This document shows, piece by piece, positions 22,296-24,767 of a stretch of DNA of 24,767 bases (position 1 is its first letter; every line of letters starts with the position of its first letter). A program made the position numbers and the translations under genes. Below the pieces are notes generated by a model that did no database searches, had not been told where the DNA came from, and saw nothing but the letters and a program-made list of their open reading frames with translations. This DNA is from CAYOVG01 sp964407285 (lineage in GTDB: Bacteria; Desulfobacterota; Syntrophobacteria; Syntrophobacterales; Syntrophobacteraceae). Location of the stretch: NCBI GenBank assembly GCA_964407285.1, contig CAYOVG010000054.1, forward strand, positions 1 to 24,767. Reading direction: 5' to 3'.

Positions 22296-22323
22296 TTGCA
22301 CAGCCTTCCAGTGATGGTAGAAT
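22296..22323 (+). promoter_or_regulatory. Candidate promoter for carD
   Basis: TTGCAC (22296-22301) and TAGAAT (22318-22323, five of six to consensus) are 16 bp apart, 45 bp before the carD start. The -35 is weak. A separate TTGACT at 22280-22285 has no -10 at the right distance. A promoter is expected here because a strong terminator lies just upstream. Confidence 0.4.
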
Positions 22324-22368
22324 TAGATATCGTGGCGAGTGTCTGAGAGGGCCTAAGGGGATCAGGGT

Positions 22369-22863
22369 ATGATGAAACAGATGAATTTTAAGCCGGGGGA
22401 TTTGGCCGTCTATCCCGCCCACGGAGTGGGCAAGATAGAAAATGTGGAAACCAAGAGCATAGGGGGTACCCAGCAGGACTTCTACATCATGCGCATACTG
22501 GACAACGAGATGAAAATCATGATTCCCGTATGCAATGCTGATGCGGTAGGGCTGCGGCGGTTGATCGCCCTCGATGAAATTCGCAGAGTGTATGAGATCC
22601 TGGAGAGCAGAGAGATATCCGTGAATGGCGCGACGTGGAACCGGCGCTACAGGGAATACATGGAGAAAATCAAAACGGGTTCCATTTTCGAACTGGCGGA
22701 GGTGCTTCGCGATCTCACAGTCCTGAAGGAGGACAAGGACCTTTCCTTTGGAGAAAGAAAAATGCTGGATACCGCTCGGACCCTTATGATTCGAGAACTT
22801 GCCATCGTTCAAGGCATGGGCGAGGATCAGGTCGAGAGCACAATCGAAGAACTGCTGAAGTGA
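22369..22863 (+). CDS. carD: CarD-family RNA polymerase-binding transcription regulator
   Basis: A 164-residue protein of the CarD/CdnL family. The N-terminal RNA polymerase interaction domain (about 6-65) has the typical FKPGDLAVYPAHGVGKIENV and a following IPV strand; the C-terminal half (about 70-164) is the helical DNA-contacting domain, with REYMEKIKTGSIFELAEVLR and DLSFGERKMLDTARTLM. Relatives bind the RNAP beta subunit and stabilise open promoter complexes, especially at rRNA and housekeeping promoters. The start may be the ATG at 22369 or the next codon; AAGGGG lies upstream. It appears to be its own transcription unit or the first gene of one continuing into the PIN-TRAM gene after a long gap. 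Confidence 0.94.
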   Translation: MMKQMNFKPGDLAVYPAHGVGKIENVETKSIGGTQQDFYIMRILDNEMKIMIPVCNADAVGLRRLIALDEIRRVYEILESREISVNGATWNRRYREYMEKIKTGSIFELAEVLRDLTVLKEDKDLSFGERKMLDTARTLMIRELAIVQGMGEDQVESTIEELLK

Positions 22864-23321
22864 CCTGGCCGGCCGTTTCCCTGTCGCCTGTGACGGTTCA
22901 TTGAGATTATTTATCGATGCTCCTTCCACTACACTGCTGAAGTTAAAGAACGAAGAACACGCCAGTTCTTCATGGGGCGCTTCCGCTTCGATAGCCGGAA
23001 TGCCCGCGCGCCGGCCGCGCGGAAAGGTTGCCGGCGAAAGTTTTTCCTCTCTTGAATGGCTTCATTTCCGTCATAACCTTCATATCTCCTGGAAACGTCC
23101 GGCGGGCGCGGGAGGCGGTCTTGAACGTTAGGCCTTTCTATGGAAGATGCTTCGGATTTCGGGTTTCTTTTGGTCCCGTGCGCAGGCGCAGCCTTCTTCA
23201 TCTTCCAAGGACACTGCCCCCGAATGAGAATTAGTAATTATTTTCTTATGATGAAAGGCTATTATGAACGAGAGTCGCTGGAATGGAAAAGATCGGCGTT
23301 TGAGAAAGGGGGTGAATCGAT
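22864..23321. other. 458-bp gap between carD and the PIN-TRAM gene
   Basis: No gene is supported. The gap holds an inverted repeat GAAGAAC/GTTCTTC (22952-22971) and a GC-only hairpin CCGCGCG/CGCGCGG (23004-23022) followed 16 bp later by TTTTT (23040-23044), which together may end carD transcription. An AT-rich patch at 23230-23270 is the likely promoter area for the next gene, but no clear -35/-10 pair was found. A 37-codon minus-strand frame at 22970-23083 and a 32-codon plus-strand frame ending at 23346 are not convincing. Confidence 0.45.
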
Positions 23322-24347
23322 TTGTCATGGGCTAGGGTTATCCTGAAGGGTAGTCTTTTTTTGATTTGTGCCGTAAGCGGTTTTCTGATTGCGGGACAGT
23401 TGAGTTTTCTTTCCAGGTTTTCATGGGCCCCGTGGGCCGGCGCGGTTGTGGGTATTGCATTCACCTTTCTGGTCGTAACGGTTGAAAAAATCATCAAACG
23501 CGTGGCTCTGAAAGTTCTTCTGGGCGGAACCGTCGGTCTTCTTGTCGGACTTTTGATAGCCAAGCTGATCGCATACGCCTTTACAGGCCTTGAGAACAGC
23601 ATCGTCCGCACCGCAATTTTTATAATTTTGTCCTGTATTTTTGGCTATATAGGAATGGTGTTGGGGAGCATCAAGATAGAAGAGCTGGGATTTCCCAACT
23701 GGGCGTGGCTCATGCGGGGACCCGCGCGCAACAGCTACGTTCGAATCCTCGATACCAGCGTTATCATTGACGGCCGTATTGCAGATATCGTCGAGACGGG
23801 GTTTCTCGACGGAACAATGATAATTCCCGAGTTCGTACTGCAGGAACTTCAGCACATCGCGGACAGTCCCGACGCCACGAGACGGGCGCGAGGGCGCCGC
23901 GGCCTCGATATCCTCAAGCGTCTCCAGCAGGAAAAACTGGTGGAAGTGCGCATCGACAGGCAGGATTTCGAGAATCTCAACGAGGTGGACGCCAAGCTGG
24001 TGGCTCTGGCGTTGCGGCTGAACGGCCAGATCGTGACCAACGATTACAATCTGGCAAAAGTGGCCGAGGTCCAGGGCATCAGGATTCTCAATATCAATCA
24101 ACTGGCGAATGCTCTGAAGCCGGTGGTGCTTCCCGGCGAAATACTGCGCCTTCAGATTTTGAAGGAAGGAAAAGAGCAGGGGCAGGGTATCGCCTACCTG
24201 GAAGACGGCACCATGGTGGTTGTCGAAAATGCGAGCAGGCTTCTGGGCAAAGAGGTGGAAGTGTCCGTTACGAGTATTTTGCAGACCACCGCAGGCCGTT
24301 TGATTTTCACGATTTTACGGGAGGGCGACCACGGCCGCCATCATTGA
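23322..24347 (+). CDS. Membrane-anchored PIN-TRAM domain protein (YacL-like)
   Basis: A 341-residue protein with four hydrophobic segments (about 8-27, 37-54, 66-88 and 96-116), then a PIN nuclease-type domain (about 139-255) and a C-terminal TRAM domain (about 270-335). PIN acidic residues are visible: D144 (ILDTSVIIDGR), D150, E175 (FVLQEL), D223 (NEVDAKL) and D241 (TNDYNLA). The layout matches the YacL family; the nuclease substrate is not known, and TRAM domains generally bind RNA. The start is a TTG at 23322, supported by a strong AGGGGGTGA Shine-Dalgarno six bases before it and by the immediate hydrophobic N-terminus; no ATG fits. A pseudouridine synthase gene starts 17 bp after its stop. 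Confidence 0.93.
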   Translation: MSWARVILKGSLFLICAVSGFLIAGQLSFLSRFSWAPWAGAVVGIAFTFLVVTVEKIIKRVALKVLLGGTVGLLVGLLIAKLIAYAFTGLENSIVRTAIFIILSCIFGYIGMVLGSIKIEELGFPNWAWLMRGPARNSYVRILDTSVIIDGRIADIVETGFLDGTMIIPEFVLQELQHIADSPDATRRARGRRGLDILKRLQQEKLVEVRIDRQDFENLNEVDAKLVALALRLNGQIVTNDYNLAKVAEVQGIRILNINQLANALKPVVLPGEILRLQILKEGKEQGQGIAYLEDGTMVVVENASRLLGKEVEVSVTSILQTTAGRLIFTILREGDHGRHH

Positions 24348-24363
24348 GGAAGAAGAGGGGATT

Positions 24364-24767
24364 GTGGATGCGGGTTCATCCTCCGGCCGGTCCCCGGAGC
24401 CGCGTATCATTCAGCTTTCCGTACGGCTGGAGGATGCGGGGCAAAGGATCGATCAGTTCTTGAGCCTGCAATGCGATGAAATATCGCGCAGCCACTTCAA
24501 GCGGCTGGTTCAGGACGGCGCGGTGCTGGTCGACGGCCGGGAGGTGAAGCCCAGCTACGAGGTGCGGCCGGAGGACCGGATTGCGGTCCGGATGCCCGAG
24601 GCGGCGTCTCGGGACGCAATCGCGCCTCGGCCGATGCCGCTCGATATATTGTATGAAGATGAGGACATAGGCGTGGTCAACAAAGCTCCGTCCGTGGTGG
24701 TCCACCCCGGAGCGGGCCACGAGGAAGGCACCCTGGTGCATGGGCTCCTGGCGCGCTATCCCCGGCT
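24364..24767 (+). CDS. rluD: RluD-type 23S rRNA pseudouridine synthase, N-terminal part
   Basis: The first 134 codons are present; the right edge cuts the gene. An S4 RNA-binding domain (about residues 16-75: RLEDAGQRIDQFLS, then SRSHFKRLVQDGAVLVDGRE) is followed by the start of the RluA-family catalytic domain (PLDILYEDEDIGVVNKAP and VVVHPGAGHEEGTLVHGLL). The catalytic aspartate (HRLDxxT motif) would lie beyond the edge. The usual KP after VN is KAP, a small variation. The GTG at 24364 is chosen for the GAGG five bases upstream and for the N-terminus expected of the family. It is 17 bp behind the PIN-TRAM gene, so the two are probably co-transcribed. Assignment to RluD rather than RluC is inference from the VVHPGAG motif. 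Confidence 0.88.
   Translation, partial: MDAGSSSGRSPEPRIIQLSVRLEDAGQRIDQFLSLQCDEISRSHFKRLVQDGAVLVDGREVKPSYEVRPEDRIAVRMPEAASRDAIAPRPMPLDILYEDEDIGVVNKAPSVVVHPGAGHEEGTLVHGLLARYPR

Noticed and set aside
22970..23083. 37-codon minus-strand ORF behind AGGAGAT
   Set aside because: The Shine-Dalgarno lies only two bases from the ATG, the composition is low-complexity (G, S, R, P), and it overlaps the likely carD terminator.
23248..23346. 32-codon plus-strand ORF overlapping the start of the PIN-TRAM gene
   Set aside because: It has no ribosome binding site; the strong Shine-Dalgarno in this stretch serves the TTG start of the PIN-TRAM gene.
1..24767. CRISPR arrays, insertion sequences, prophage genes or toxin-antitoxin pairs
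   Set aside because: None was seen: there are no regularly spaced repeats, no transposase or integrase motifs, and no paired small toxin-antitoxin genes.

Overview
The window reads as the chromosome of a GC-rich anaerobic deltaproteobacterium (Desulfobacterota), most likely close to Syntrophobacter. This rests on three things. The block serA / DUF1844 / ispE / tRNA-Gln / prs / rplY / pth, followed by carD and a PIN-TRAM protein, is laid out in the deltaproteobacterial manner. The signalling genes are large multi-domain hybrids. A TRAP transporter carries a TatT partner. No phage, insertion sequence or CRISPR array was seen, and species assignment is inference.

Left part, 1-2196 (minus strand): a TRAP transporter operon of the TatT-associated type. 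A lipoprotein TatT precedes a periplasmic DctP-like binding protein, which overlaps by ATGA the start of a membrane subunit running off the left edge. The binding protein lacks the arginine that most DctP proteins use to hold a carboxylate.

Middle left, 2644-10787 (minus strand): a signalling operon read from right to left. It encodes a 78-residue membrane protein, a sodium-solute-symporter/STAC/histidine kinase fusion, a protein made only of two receiver domains, and a REC-GAF-PAS-kinase-REC hybrid. The last three are joined by two ATGA overlaps. A 590-residue protein follows 114 bp later; its C-terminal third looks like a nucleoside-phosphorylase fold. No DNA-binding output domain is present.

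Middle, 10788-14923: a Cache-type chemoreceptor, a gap of about 0.8 kb holding two possible tiny ORFs, and a two-TM potassium channel with a cytosolic RCK (TrkA) domain. Divergent from the channel, with a good sigma70-type promoter, is a periplasmic thiol-oxidation fusion: VKOR, then a SurA-N-like helical region, then a DsbA-like thioredoxin (14924-16390).

Right part, 16652-22264 (plus strand): a compact housekeeping run made of serA (serine synthesis), a DUF1844 protein, ispE (isoprenoid precursors), tRNA-Gln, prs (PRPP), rplY (ribosomal L25/CTC) and pth (peptidyl-tRNA hydrolase). A very strong intrinsic terminator closes it. The prs product departs from the family at residues normally used for catalysis. 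Next come carD with its own leader, a membrane-anchored PIN-TRAM protein started by a TTG codon with a strong Shine-Dalgarno, and the start of an RluD-type pseudouridine synthase cut by the right edge.

Small palindromic elements built on the core GCCGGATG occur in three separate intergenic gaps (about 2.4, 16.5 and 21.4 kb) and look like a REP-type dispersed repeat family.
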